From the NCBI GenBank assembly GCA_021463195.1, contig JAJTXZ010000042.1, positions 1 through 41,349 on the forward strand: a DNA stretch of 41,349 nucleotides, in the 5' to 3' direction. A program made the position numbers and the translations under genes. The notes beneath the pieces were generated by a model. That model saw only the letters and a list, made by a program, of their open reading frames with translations. It ran no database searches and was not told where the DNA came from. The DNA is from Anaerolineae bacterium. GTDB taxonomy: Bacteria; Chloroflexota; Anaerolineae; UBA4142; SHND01. The first letter of the stretch is position 1. The number at the start of each line of letters is the position of its first letter. Positions 7,314-17,135 of the stretch are shown here, in pieces.

Positions 7314-9785
7314 TTATTCGGACGCGTCGACGCGATAAATTCGCATCGAGTTCTGTTCAAAGACCAATTCGCCGACTTGGGCGAACTTGTTCACGAGCGT
7401 TGGAGTCATTTGATACTTGTCACGCTCGATATTTCCGACAATCACATAGGCGACGTTGTATTTGTCCAACAACGCGCGCGTCTCGTTCGCGTCGCGCGCG
7501 CGATAAATTTGTTCAATATCTTGTTCGCGCGGGCCCGCCTGGTCGTAATTGCCGCGCCATTGCAACTCGTGGCCGCCCCACCCCAGCACGGTTGAGAGAC
7601 CGGTGGCGACGGAAACGCGATTGTCGAACGAATATTGTCGCCCCGCCGCTTCCACAATCACCGCGTCGCGTGGAATATGCGCGCGCGCCCATTCAATCGC
7701 CGCGTAATCGTCGGGAAAAGCGCCGCGCACCCAGACCCAACCATCCAACGTCGGCGTGCCGGCGCGTGCGTCGGCTTGGAAATTATTCGCGCGGTCCGGC
7801 AGCGCGAAAAATGGATACACTAAACTCAAGAACATTAACGCGCCGAACGCGCTGAACCAAACCATTCGACTCGCGACGCGCGTGGTCTGCCAAATATAAT
7901 ACGCGCCGAACGCCGCCGCGACCGCGAGCAGCAGCCACGCCTGATAATAAAGTTTAAAGACCGTGTTCATCCGCGACTCGAACGTATCGCGGATGTACAG
8001 AAATTCCACGCCAAAGGTGAGAATCAATCCGACCAACGCGAGCAATAACGCAAACACCACCGCGTTCCGCCGCGCCGCGTTTTCAGATTCGAGATTCGTC
8101 GCATTCAAACGTCCCAGCGCGGCGACGGACGCGCTGAGGAGCGTCAACAAAATAAACGTTCCGGGGCGCGCAAGCAACGTTCCCGCAAAGGCGCGCGCGA
8201 CGCCCAAGGGCGTATCTTGCGGCGCGAGATTCAAAACCCCCGCCAGCATATTTTGCAATTCGGGACTGCTCGATAGAACCACAATGCCCAATCCGGCAAT
8301 CACCAAGGGCGTCGCCAAAAACGGCAGAGTGAATTGCGCGATTTCGACAAGCGCGCGTTTGCGATCCTTTTGCTGCCAGAACAACAACGCGGAGAAACTC
8401 GCGACCGCGAAAATAAACAAGCCGAACATGATGAGATATTGCGCGAGCGGCGTGCGATTAAAAATATTGGGCGCGATGCCGCGCGCTTGCGACGCGAAAC
8501 TGAAATAAAAGGGTAGAAATAAAATGATCGCGCCAAGATATAAAATCAGAAAATGCGCGGTGGACATCGCAAACATACGCCCTGACGCTTTGCCGAACGC
8601 GCGATAGCGCGCAAGGGCAAACGCGGCGGCGACCACAATGCCATACGTCACAATGTCCCATGTGTTCAACATGCCCAACGCGCCGACGACGAGCATAGAC
8701 GGCAAAAGGCGCGGCGTCAAAACTTGCGCGCGCCAATCGGAAATCAAATCGGCTGATTCAGTTTTTGCAATAGGGCGCGTTATTAGATTCAACGCGAACG
8801 CGAGAGCCAGCACGCCGAACGGCAGCGCCAGAACGTGAGGATGCAAATCGCCGAGCAAAAAGCTAAAGAGCGGAAATTCGTCAATGACTTCGACATGTCC
8901 GCCGCCGTTGGGATTTATATCGTTCAGCACGCGCGAAGCGCGCCACCACCACCAACCGTCTTGCGGTTGAAATGCGCCGGACGGCTGCACCTCTTCCAAG
9001 CCGTGCAAATTGAGACTGGCGTAAAATTCGCGCGAGCCGATGCCCGCATTATAGCCCGCCTCGAACGCGCCTTCCAGATTGCCAATCACCAATAATAAAA
9101 ATACCGCCAACGCGCCAAAGACATACGGCGCGCGCGAACGTTTCATTGCGGCGGCGTCGGCTTGGGCGTGACGCACGAGATTATAAAGCAAACCGAACAC
9201 GCTTGTCGCCGCCAACGCGAACGTCATAATCAATCCAAGATTGAACGCATACGCGGAAGGAACGCCGCCCAATTTCGCCAACGCCGCCACAATCACATAG
9301 CCGAGATAATAATAACTGATGGCGAACCCCGACAGCCACGCATCATGCGGCGGAAAGGTTTGACTCTGCAAAATGGAATTTAAAAACATGAATTCCATCG
9401 GTTTTTCGGTATTGGAAATTTCGGGATTGAACGCGCGAAAATAAGCGAACGCGAGATACGCGGCGAGAAAGACGCCTTCCACCACCAGCGCGTATTTCCA
9501 ATTCGCGCGCAGCCATGCAATGGCGGAATGTTCGCCGCTGCCGCGCAACAAGCCCCAACTCGCCGCGGCGAGCGCGCCGAGTAAAAACGCCAACACACCG
9601 AAATTGTTTTGCAAAAAACCGAGCGACGCGAGCAGCCAAAATGGATATACCCATAACAGCAGCGCGAACGGTTTGGCGAACGCGTACCCGCGATCGGGCA
9701 AAAAGCGCAGCGCGCGCAGCGTCACCGGCAGCGCGGCGAAACTGACAAACAGAATAAGCAGCCACCAGCTAAAGAGATAGAGCAT
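7314..9785 (-). CDS. DUF2298 (Chlor_Arch_YYY) polytopic membrane protein
   Basis: This 823-residue protein matches the DUF2298/TIGR03662 family of Chloroflexota and Archaea. It has an N-terminal membrane block with DRGYAFAKP and a conserved EKPMEFMFLNSI loop. SGFAISYYYLGYV follows, then SRMNTVFKLYYQAW, and an exported C-terminal domain with NRVSVATGLSTVLGW. The family is thought to be GT-C-like with unknown chemistry. It closely parallels the C-terminal half of the preceding fusion protein in motif order. Its ATG comes two bases after the TAG of that gene, and AGGTGG lies about ten bases upstream, within the preceding gene's end, so translational coupling is likely. Confidence 0.88.
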   Translation of the reverse strand: MLYLFSWWLLILFVSFAALPVTLRALRFLPDRGYAFAKPFALLLWVYPFWLLASLGFLQNNFGVLAFLLGALAAASWGLLRGSGEHSAIAWLRANWKYALVVEGVFLAAYLAFAYFRAFNPEISNTEKPMEFMFLNSILQSQTFPPHDAWLSGFAISYYYLGYVIVAALAKLGGVPSAYAFNLGLIMTFALAATSVFGLLYNLVRHAQADAAAMKRSRAPYVFGALAVFLLLVIGNLEGAFEAGYNAGIGSREFYASLNLHGLEEVQPSGAFQPQDGWWWWRASRVLNDINPNGGGHVEVIDEFPLFSFLLGDLHPHVLALPFGVLALAFALNLITRPIAKTESADLISDWRAQVLTPRLLPSMLVVGALGMLNTWDIVTYGIVVAAAFALARYRAFGKASGRMFAMSTAHFLILYLGAIILFLPFYFSFASQARGIAPNIFNRTPLAQYLIMFGLFIFAVASFSALLFWQQKDRKRALVEIAQFTLPFLATPLVIAGLGIVVLSSSPELQNMLAGVLNLAPQDTPLGVARAFAGTLLARPGTFILLTLLSASVAALGRLNATNLESENAARRNAVVFALLLALVGLILTFGVEFLYIRDTFESRMNTVFKLYYQAWLLLAVAAAFGAYYIWQTTRVASRMVWFSAFGALMFLSLVYPFFALPDRANNFQADARAGTPTLDGWVWVRGAFPDDYAAIEWARAHIPRDAVIVEAAGRQYSFDNRVSVATGLSTVLGWGGHELQWRGNYDQAGPREQDIEQIYRARDANETRALLDKYNVAYVIVGNIERDKYQMTPTLVNKFAQVGELVFEQNSMRIYRVDASE

Positions 9786-9787
9786 TC

Positions 9788-12700
9788 CTATTTGACCACC
9801 TGCGCGACGCGCGCGCTGAGCGCGTAAATTTGCACGCCGTCATTGTCGTACACTTTTTTCAACGCGCCCGCGTCCGCCAACGCCGCGAATTTTTCTAGTC
9901 CCTGTTCGCCGTATAAAACGCGTTCGAGCGGGCCGACATAGATCAGCGAAACATTGTAGCGCCGCGCCAAGTCCAACGCTTCAGCCGGGTCAGTCGTTTG
10001 ATAAAATGTATTTACGTCGCGAATGCGATTATCCACAATCTCGCCGGGCAGCAGCGAATATTGCTGTTTCGTATGCCAGTCCCAACCAATCGTCGTCGGC
10101 AAACCCGTGTTGATGGAAATGCGATTGCCCCAACGATACAAGCTGTCGTTCGCCTCAAAGATCACTGGCGACCCTTGAATATTTTCGCGCAGCCACTGAA
10201 TCGCCTGATAATCTTGAAGCAGCGGCAGCGCGCGGTCGTGCGTGTTATAGACCGCTTGCTTCATGTAATCCAACCCGTTCAAACCCGGCGCGGAACCTGC
10301 CGTAAAACGGTCATTCACTTTCGCCCACGCGGCAAAGGCGGGATACAACAAGCCCGCGAAAATCAATAACGTCGCAATGCCCCACCACGCGGCTTTGGCC
10401 GTTTGCAGCGCCGGCGAATCGCCGCCGACTTTTTGCCCCGTCGCGATATCGAGCGTCGCGTCGCGGAACCACAGATAACGCGATACCAATGCCAAGCCCG
10501 CGACATTCGCCACCGCGAAAAATATCCACGCCTGCAGATAAAATTTAAACACGGTGTTCATGCGTCCGATGTCGCCTTTGAGCGTAATGACCTCGACCAT
10601 CACGGTTAACAGCAGCGCCGCCACCAAGATCAACGCAAGCAAACGATGCAGCGTATGCGTTTCGCGTTCAAACAAAATCCACGCGCCCGCCGCGAGCAGC
10701 GGCGCGATCAACGCAAACACATGCAGTCCCATAAAGATTAAACCGGCTTCGAGAACCACGAGCGCAGGCACGAGATAAATCAACCAACCGTCCAGCAATG
10801 CCTGCGACGAAAAAGCAGACGTTGCCGCGCGCAGCGCGCGCGCGGCGGGTTTGAATAGCAGAACAATAAAATACGTCGCGGTGAAAAATATAAAGATTCC
10901 ATGCACCACTAAATAATCGCTCAACACGGTGCGGTCGTCTTGCCACAATTCCACGCTGGTATACGCGGTGCCGTAATTGAGAATGTACGGCAGATAAAAT
11001 AACACCGCCAACGCAATCAACGCGACCATACGCCAGCCCAGCGCCCACCCCACCGCGCGCGGGTCAAGCCGCCCACCCCAACGCGCCAAGCCAAATAGCA
11101 ATGCAAACAGCATGACGAGAATAAAAATCGCCATGTCAAAGGTGACGCGCACGCCCGCCGCGTTCGTCGGAATCACCACCACCGCGATTTGGACAAACAC
11201 TAAAACCAGCAGCCACAAATAACGCTGAATCAGTTCACTCCAATTCAAGCCGTGTTCCGATGTGTCTAACGCCTCGTCGCGCATTGACACATTTCGGTCC
11301 GCGAAAAAACCCAAGCCCAGCGCGCAGCCGATGAGCGCGAGATAAGTCGGATAATCCCACGTGTTGATGGCGCGCAGCGAACCCAAGACCATTGCCGCGA
11401 TTCCGAGGTCGTACCATTTCCATTGCGCGCGGTTCAGCGCCGCGTGCGCGGCAATGCCCAACGCCGCAAGCGTAAAGGGCAGCGCGATCAGATGCGCGTG
11501 CAAGTCGGCGTACACAAATGTAAAAAATGGAAATTCATTAATGGTATCGGGAATGACGCGCGTCGCCGTCCAATACCAGTTGCCAATCGGCACGGGAATT
11601 TCTTGGCCGCCAATCCACGTGAACAAACCTGTCAAGAGATTTGACAAACCGCCCGCGCCGCCATGATTTTGACCCAACTCCATCAAACCTTTGTACAAGA
11701 CGCCCATTTGGCCCAGATTGCCCAAAAGGAGAACAAACGCCGCGGCGAGGAGGCCCGCCAAAAAAGCGCGCCAAGAAATCGGCAGTTCGAGCTGCAAGTT
11801 TGATTTTTCCAACTCGTCATCGCCAATCGCGCGATTTTTTTGACTCGTCAGATTAAAGACAATGCCGAACGCGCCGCTCGCGGTCAACGCGAAAAATGTC
11901 GGCAGCAGCAAATTGTACGCGACTTCGGGAACGATGCCGATAAATTTCACCAAGGTCGCGCTAATGACCTGACCGAAATAGTAATAGTTGATAAAGCCGC
12001 CTTCGAACCACGGATTGTACGCGGGAAAATACGTCGTCTTGATGACGGCATTCAAGTACGCAAAATCCATTGGTTTTTCGCCGCCAAACCACGGATGCCA
12101 CAAATCGGGATTGCCGTACCGAATCGCCAAGTCAAGCGCGAAAAACGCGAGATAGACAATTTCGATGCCGAGCAGCAATTTCCAACGCGCGCGTATGAAC
12201 TTGAAAAATTCGGCGCGTTGAAACCACACAATCGCCGCCGCGCCCGCGAGCAGCGCCGCCAGCGTCAAAAACATCGTCACGCGTTCAAAGGGCAAAACTT
12301 GATAACTCGCCAGCGTCCACGATAACCATGCGAACGCCAGAACGCCGAGCGTTTTCGCGAACGCGTAACCGCGATCGGTGAATTGACGAAATGCCATGAA
12401 CGCGTACGGGTACGCCAGCGCGCCAATTGCCCACACCATGACCAACCACGCGAGCAGCGGAAATTGATTCACCGCATCATGCGGATTGAAAATATCCGAC
12501 CACGTGCCGCCCGCGTAATTCGCCGCTTGCAGTTCAGGCGACATACGAAAACCATTTTTCGATGCGACGGCATCAATCGGTTTCAGTTTCTCTAGTTCCG
12601 ACAAATCCACGCTGTTCAAAAGTCGCGCGGTATGTTCGGATGAATAACGCGCGCTCTTTTTGAAAATCAAAACTTTTGGATGGTCGTACACCGTGAACGC

Positions 12701-14695
12701 TTCATCCGAAGAGTCGTCGTTAATGGTAATGCCCAACCACTGCGGGTACGACGTAAATTCCTGAACCTTGTCGAAACCGAGTTCGCCGTCAAACAGCCAT
12801 TCGTAATATTTGGTCGTCAACGGATAACGGCGCGGCAGACGCGGAATGGATTGATACAACCGATTGGACGACAGCACAATATAATCCGCTTCGTCGAGCC
12901 ACGCTTGCAGCGAATCGCGTTTTTCGGGACCGTCCTCGCCGTAATTGTCCATCAAACCGTCGCTGGACGATTTCAAACCTTGATAGCCGCCAAAAGGTAA
13001 AGGGTCGTCCCAATGTTCGTTTGCGATAATCGCGCCCGGCGGCACATTCGCCTTGAGCCAATTCGACGCGGCAATCCGCGACACCGGGCGCGTATAGATA
13101 GAAGCGAACGCGTTTGCCCAGAAAAAGGTATAGCCAAGAACGATGACGATGAACGCTGTCGTCGCCACGCGCGCCGCGATGCGCCACGGCGCGCGCAATG
13201 CGCCCGCGTGACCCCACAACCAATAAATGAAAAAAGCCGCATAGATGGCGAAAAAGGGATACAGCGGCAAATAGTAACGTATGACAAGCACAAACTGCTG
13301 TCCGAGATACAAAAAGAATCCGCCGACCCATAGCGCCATCAACAGATGATTCCATTTGCGGTAACGCAAAATTTCGTACACGCCCACAATGAAACCGCCG
13401 AGCGCGGCAAGCGCAAAAGGAAAACCCAATCCGTAATTGAAAATATTGTATAGCGGAAAAAGATACGCCGCGCGCCCCGTCCATTGATGGCTCGGCGGAT
13501 AATCAATCTGTCCGCTAATGAGCTCGCTGATAAATTTCATATCGTCGAGCCATTTCGGATTCAATGAAAACAAACCCTTGAACGCGTACGGCTGCGCGAC
13601 GCGAAAGACCAACAGCGAAGCGAGCGCCGCCAAACCCAAGCCCATCATCACAAACCCAAGCGCGTTCCAAAAATTCGCGCGCTCGGCTTGATCGGCGGGC
13701 ATCCGATCGGACGACTTGGGCGATTCAATTTCAATCACGAGCGGGCCAATGTTAATTATCCGCGCGGCGGATTGCGCGCCGCTATCCACCGACAGTTCAC
13801 TGCGCGCGGACAATTCTTGTTGGTCTATCGCGGCTTGTTCGTCATTCGCGACCGCATCGTTTTGCGGCGCCCAGGCGACGCGTTTGATTGGATTCAACAA
13901 GGTCGCCAAACGCAGCAGCGCCGCCAATACAATGATCGCCGCGAACGTCGCGAAATTGATGCGCGACGCGACCGCCAAACCAAACGCCATCCCCGTCCAG
14001 AGATACGCCCACCAGCCGCGTTTTCCTTCCGCAATGTCAAGCGTGAACCAGAACGCGAGCGCAATCGGCACGTTGCCGAATGAATCCACTGTAAAGAAAT
14101 GCGCTTCTTGAATCGGCAAAACCGCGAGCGCGTACAGCAGCGCGGCGAATAAACCGACTTGCGCGTTAAACAGGCGCCGCCCGATAAAAAAGACCATCGC
14201 GCAAGTGAACAAATCAAAGAACGCGGACAGAATGCGCCCGACCATGTGAATATTCCAATAGTCGGTCATGTGCGCCCATTCCGCCGCGACGCGCACGATA
14301 AACAACGGCGCGGTGCCGTACACGAACGAGCCGAAATTATTGTTGTACGGATTCATCGGCGATTTGTCGGTGTCAAAATATTCGCCGATGGAAGAGGGCA
14401 AGCGAATCGCCGACGAAACCATGGTCAAAAAACGTTCGTCGGGATGCAAATGTTGGTCGCCGTCCCACGAACGAAACGTCAAGACGGTTTGCTCGGGATT
14501 TTCTTTATCGGGCGTAAACTCGAGCGCGGGAAAACGCAAAAACGCCGCCAACACCAAAATAAGGGTCAGCAAAATGGCGACATGATTTTTGACAAACCAT
14601 GCGCGCGCGTGTTCGAGCGCCGCGCCGTTCTCTGGCGGCAGCGCGGTTTCCGCGCGCGCGTCCGCGTGCGCATTGTCAACATTCGGTAAATTCAT
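9788..14695 (-). CDS. Giant fusion: GT39-type half plus DUF2298 half
   Basis: The protein has 1635 residues from the ATG at 14693-14695. A GTG at 14749 would add 18 residues without support. Residues 1 to about 740 resemble a GT39 enzyme: a first membrane segment at about 39-54, then QHLHPDERFLTM with acidic pair D86 E87, many hydrophobic segments, and a soluble end with the VYDHPKVLIFKK motif. From about 742 to the end is a complete DUF2298 module: DRGYAFAKT, EKPMDFAYLNAV, FINYYYFGQV, GRMNTVFKFYLQAW and NRISINTGLPTTIGW. Two GT-C-like units in one chain suggest coupled sequential steps or an obligate complex, which is inference. Separate homologues of each half lie at 26544-28352 and 7314-9785. 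The next gene starts two bases after this stop. Confidence 0.88.
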   Translation of the reverse strand: MNLPNVDNAHADARAETALPPENGAALEHARAWFVKNHVAILLTLILVLAAFLRFPALEFTPDKENPEQTVLTFRSWDGDQHLHPDERFLTMVSSAIRLPSSIGEYFDTDKSPMNPYNNNFGSFVYGTAPLFIVRVAAEWAHMTDYWNIHMVGRILSAFFDLFTCAMVFFIGRRLFNAQVGLFAALLYALAVLPIQEAHFFTVDSFGNVPIALAFWFTLDIAEGKRGWWAYLWTGMAFGLAVASRINFATFAAIIVLAALLRLATLLNPIKRVAWAPQNDAVANDEQAAIDQQELSARSELSVDSGAQSAARIINIGPLVIEIESPKSSDRMPADQAERANFWNALGFVMMGLGLAALASLLVFRVAQPYAFKGLFSLNPKWLDDMKFISELISGQIDYPPSHQWTGRAAYLFPLYNIFNYGLGFPFALAALGGFIVGVYEILRYRKWNHLLMALWVGGFFLYLGQQFVLVIRYYLPLYPFFAIYAAFFIYWLWGHAGALRAPWRIAARVATTAFIVIVLGYTFFWANAFASIYTRPVSRIAASNWLKANVPPGAIIANEHWDDPLPFGGYQGLKSSSDGLMDNYGEDGPEKRDSLQAWLDEADYIVLSSNRLYQSIPRLPRRYPLTTKYYEWLFDGELGFDKVQEFTSYPQWLGITINDDSSDEAFTVYDHPKVLIFKKSARYSSEHTARLLNSVDLSELEKLKPIDAVASKNGFRMSPELQAANYAGGTWSDIFNPHDAVNQFPLLAWLVMVWAIGALAYPYAFMAFRQFTDRGYAFAKTLGVLAFAWLSWTLASYQVLPFERVTMFLTLAALLAGAAAIVWFQRAEFFKFIRARWKLLLGIEIVYLAFFALDLAIRYGNPDLWHPWFGGEKPMDFAYLNAVIKTTYFPAYNPWFEGGFINYYYFGQVISATLVKFIGIVPEVAYNLLLPTFFALTASGAFGIVFNLTSQKNRAIGDDELEKSNLQLELPISWRAFLAGLLAAAFVLLLGNLGQMGVLYKGLMELGQNHGGAGGLSNLLTGLFTWIGGQEIPVPIGNWYWTATRVIPDTINEFPFFTFVYADLHAHLIALPFTLAALGIAAHAALNRAQWKWYDLGIAAMVLGSLRAINTWDYPTYLALIGCALGLGFFADRNVSMRDEALDTSEHGLNWSELIQRYLWLLVLVFVQIAVVVIPTNAAGVRVTFDMAIFILVMLFALLFGLARWGGRLDPRAVGWALGWRMVALIALAVLFYLPYILNYGTAYTSVELWQDDRTVLSDYLVVHGIFIFFTATYFIVLLFKPAARALRAATSAFSSQALLDGWLIYLVPALVVLEAGLIFMGLHVFALIAPLLAAGAWILFERETHTLHRLLALILVAALLLTVMVEVITLKGDIGRMNTVFKFYLQAWIFFAVANVAGLALVSRYLWFRDATLDIATGQKVGGDSPALQTAKAAWWGIATLLIFAGLLYPAFAAWAKVNDRFTAGSAPGLNGLDYMKQAVYNTHDRALPLLQDYQAIQWLRENIQGSPVIFEANDSLYRWGNRISINTGLPTTIGWDWHTKQQYSLLPGEIVDNRIRDVNTFYQTTDPAEALDLARRYNVSLIYVGPLERVLYGEQGLEKFAALADAGALKKVYDNDGVQIYALSARVAQVVK

Positions 14696-14761
14696 GGAAT
14701 AGTCCGAGAAAAATCCAGTCCGATAATTTTCAGATTCTATCCGCAGCACGTGAAAGCCAGA

Positions 14762-17098
14762 TTAAGGCGTGTTGACTTGATAGATAAAAAATAACAATTT
14801 CCCATCGGGTTTATCAAAGCGAATCACCTGCCCATCGGGAAAGGTCTGCTGCACAATCGGAAATTCATTCTCGCGCGCCGGCACAAAGACAAATAACGCG
14901 GGACGCGCGCGCCGAACAAATTCCAAATCCTCCGCGCTCCGAATCGGCTCTAACACATCTTCGCCTTTTAAATTCGGCAGCATGAATTTCCGCGAGCCGA
15001 TGCCCAAATAAATGTACGGCGGCGCGACAAAATAAACGTGATACTTGTCGCTGCGTCCCTGCAGATACTTGACGAGTTCGCCCGCCACCCAGTTCGGTTC
15101 GCCGCCGTACGAATAACGCGGCGTATATTCCAGAAAATAAAAGCCCAAGTTCCACGCGGCAAATAGCGCCACAAACAACGCCGCCACCTGCCAACGCACG
15201 CGCGCCAATGGCCGCAGAACGCGCGCCGCCAGTTCAATCAATTTATCCAAACCCAACGCCACAAAAAAAATCGCTGGCACGCTAACGATAATAAAGCTAG
15301 GACTCGTCGGGGGATTTTCCAAGAGCGTGCTGCCGAAAAACACGCCCAGCGTCAGCCAAATCAAAAGCAACGCATAATTCTTTTTGCGCCACTGTATTCC
15401 GCTGTACGCCGCGCCGAAAACAAAAAACATGCCCGAGAGCGGATCAAGCAGCGGCATGCCCGTGCCAAACCAATTTGTCGGGTCAGGCACAGCATTGAAC
15501 GCCAAAAAAGAACGGCGCAGCTGTTCCAATAAAACTTGGGCGCCCGTCCGTCCGCCTTCGATTTGTTTTTCAAACCAACCCGATTGAAAAATGCCGCGCT
15601 GCGAAAGACGCGCCATAAAATCATTCGGATGCAAATAAAAGAAATACAGCAAGGGGCCAGCGACAATCAACGCGCCGAGAGCGAGCCAAACAAAATTCAA
15701 TAAATTTTTCCAAATCAGTTCGCGCTCGGTAAAAAATAAATAGAGCGCAAAGACGCCCACAATGATTGGAATCAGCCGCGCGCCGTGATAGAAATAAATC
15801 GCCAACCCCATCGCGAGGCCCGCCGCCGCGAAATACGCGGCGCGACGCGATTCCAAACCCGCGTACACCAGCAGTAAAACCAACGGCGCAAACACCGCGT
15901 CAAAAATATTGTTCAACGCGAGCCGACTATAGTGAATATGAAAATTGTAAACCGCCAAGAGCGCCGCGGTGATGAGCGCGAGCCGCGTATTAAACAGGCG
16001 CCGAATCAAAAGATAGGCGATGAAAACGCTGAGCGTTCCGCCAACTACGCTGACCAAACGCAGACCATACACCGTCGCGCCGATGAGACGCAAAGAAAAA
16101 GATTGGACAAAAAAATAAAGGGTCGCGTGAGACAACCAGCCCGTGATAAACGGGTTTTTCAATTCGCCGTTTAGAATTTGCAGCGCCTCATTGCCCATCT
16201 CGCCTTCATCGCCGCCGAAAATACCGGGAATCCATGCCAGCCGCCAATAACGCGCGACGAACGCGACCGCCAGAATCGCCGCGAGCAAACACAGTTCTAC
16301 GCGGCGCTGCCACATCGCTTGCGCGAGCGAACGAATCCAGCGCGTATCGCGCGCGCGCAACCAACGCGTCAACCGCGCCCATGGCGCAAACGCGAGCGCG
16401 TACAAGGCAATCACGCCAAACCACAAAAAAATATTTCCCGTCTGCGGCGCGTTCCATGCAGTCGTCGCGCCCACCACCGTCACGCTTAACGCGCCGAGCG
16501 CGGCAACTATGACAAGCGCCATCCGCCCGCGACTGCGCCGCGGCGAATCAAGCGTTTCGTTTGCCACATGTCCGTCAGAAACATTCGACGCGGCGGGCTG
16601 GTCGAACAAAAGCGTCAATAGCGCAAAACAAAAAATGGAAACAAGATAGGCGTACAACCCCAACGCCCAACTTTTTTCGCCGCTAAACGCGAACTGTCCG
16701 TACAACGCCAAAATCACCGCGCCCAAAAGACAACCGACCGCCAAGCGAAATGAACCGCTCCCGGCATCGGCGCTTGAACGCAGCTCCGCGCTCGTCCGTT
16801 CCCACCATTCATTATCGTAACGAATCGAAAAGCGGCTTGAGCCAAGTTGCCATTGGCGAGACCGGGCTTGGGGCGGCGCGTTCACCACAGATACGGCATC
16901 CGTAGATTCAGCCGTCTTGGGCCCAAAGCGCGCGCTCGTTACGCGCATTAACGCGGCGCCCGTAAGCATACCGCCAAACACAAGCAAAACCATCGTCAGC
17001 AGCCCATAGCGGTCGGGCATGAGCCAGCGACCGACAAGCGCGCCAATAAGCAATCCGAGCGATAGCATTGCCAGCGGCAAAAGAATGCGGCGATTCAT
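14762..17098 (-). CDS. GT39/PMT-type glycosyltransferase with extended N-terminal membrane region
   Basis: The protein has 778 residues from the ATG at 17096-17098. A TTG four codons earlier is possible. The first 290 or so residues are an extra block of several membrane segments and a hydrophilic loop with low similarity to known domains. The GT39 signature follows: GGDEGEMGNEALQILNG near 293-309, with the Asp-Glu pair expected to position or deprotonate the acceptor. Then come about ten membrane segments, including HIHYSRLALNN, and a short soluble C-terminal domain. It would act on the outer face of the membrane with a polyprenyl-phosphate sugar donor. It lies 66 bases before the fusion gene and 37 bases after the preceding GT39 gene, inside the operon. 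Confidence 0.85.
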   Translation of the reverse strand: MNRRILLPLAMLSLGLLIGALVGRWLMPDRYGLLTMVLLVFGGMLTGAALMRVTSARFGPKTAESTDAVSVVNAPPQARSRQWQLGSSRFSIRYDNEWWERTSAELRSSADAGSGSFRLAVGCLLGAVILALYGQFAFSGEKSWALGLYAYLVSIFCFALLTLLFDQPAASNVSDGHVANETLDSPRRSRGRMALVIVAALGALSVTVVGATTAWNAPQTGNIFLWFGVIALYALAFAPWARLTRWLRARDTRWIRSLAQAMWQRRVELCLLAAILAVAFVARYWRLAWIPGIFGGDEGEMGNEALQILNGELKNPFITGWLSHATLYFFVQSFSLRLIGATVYGLRLVSVVGGTLSVFIAYLLIRRLFNTRLALITAALLAVYNFHIHYSRLALNNIFDAVFAPLVLLLVYAGLESRRAAYFAAAGLAMGLAIYFYHGARLIPIIVGVFALYLFFTERELIWKNLLNFVWLALGALIVAGPLLYFFYLHPNDFMARLSQRGIFQSGWFEKQIEGGRTGAQVLLEQLRRSFLAFNAVPDPTNWFGTGMPLLDPLSGMFFVFGAAYSGIQWRKKNYALLLIWLTLGVFFGSTLLENPPTSPSFIIVSVPAIFFVALGLDKLIELAARVLRPLARVRWQVAALFVALFAAWNLGFYFLEYTPRYSYGGEPNWVAGELVKYLQGRSDKYHVYFVAPPYIYLGIGSRKFMLPNLKGEDVLEPIRSAEDLEFVRRARPALFVFVPARENEFPIVQQTFPDGQVIRFDKPDGKLLFFIYQVNTP

Positions 17099-17135
17099 CT
17101 TGAAATTCAAGCGATAAATTATAACACAAGCATTC

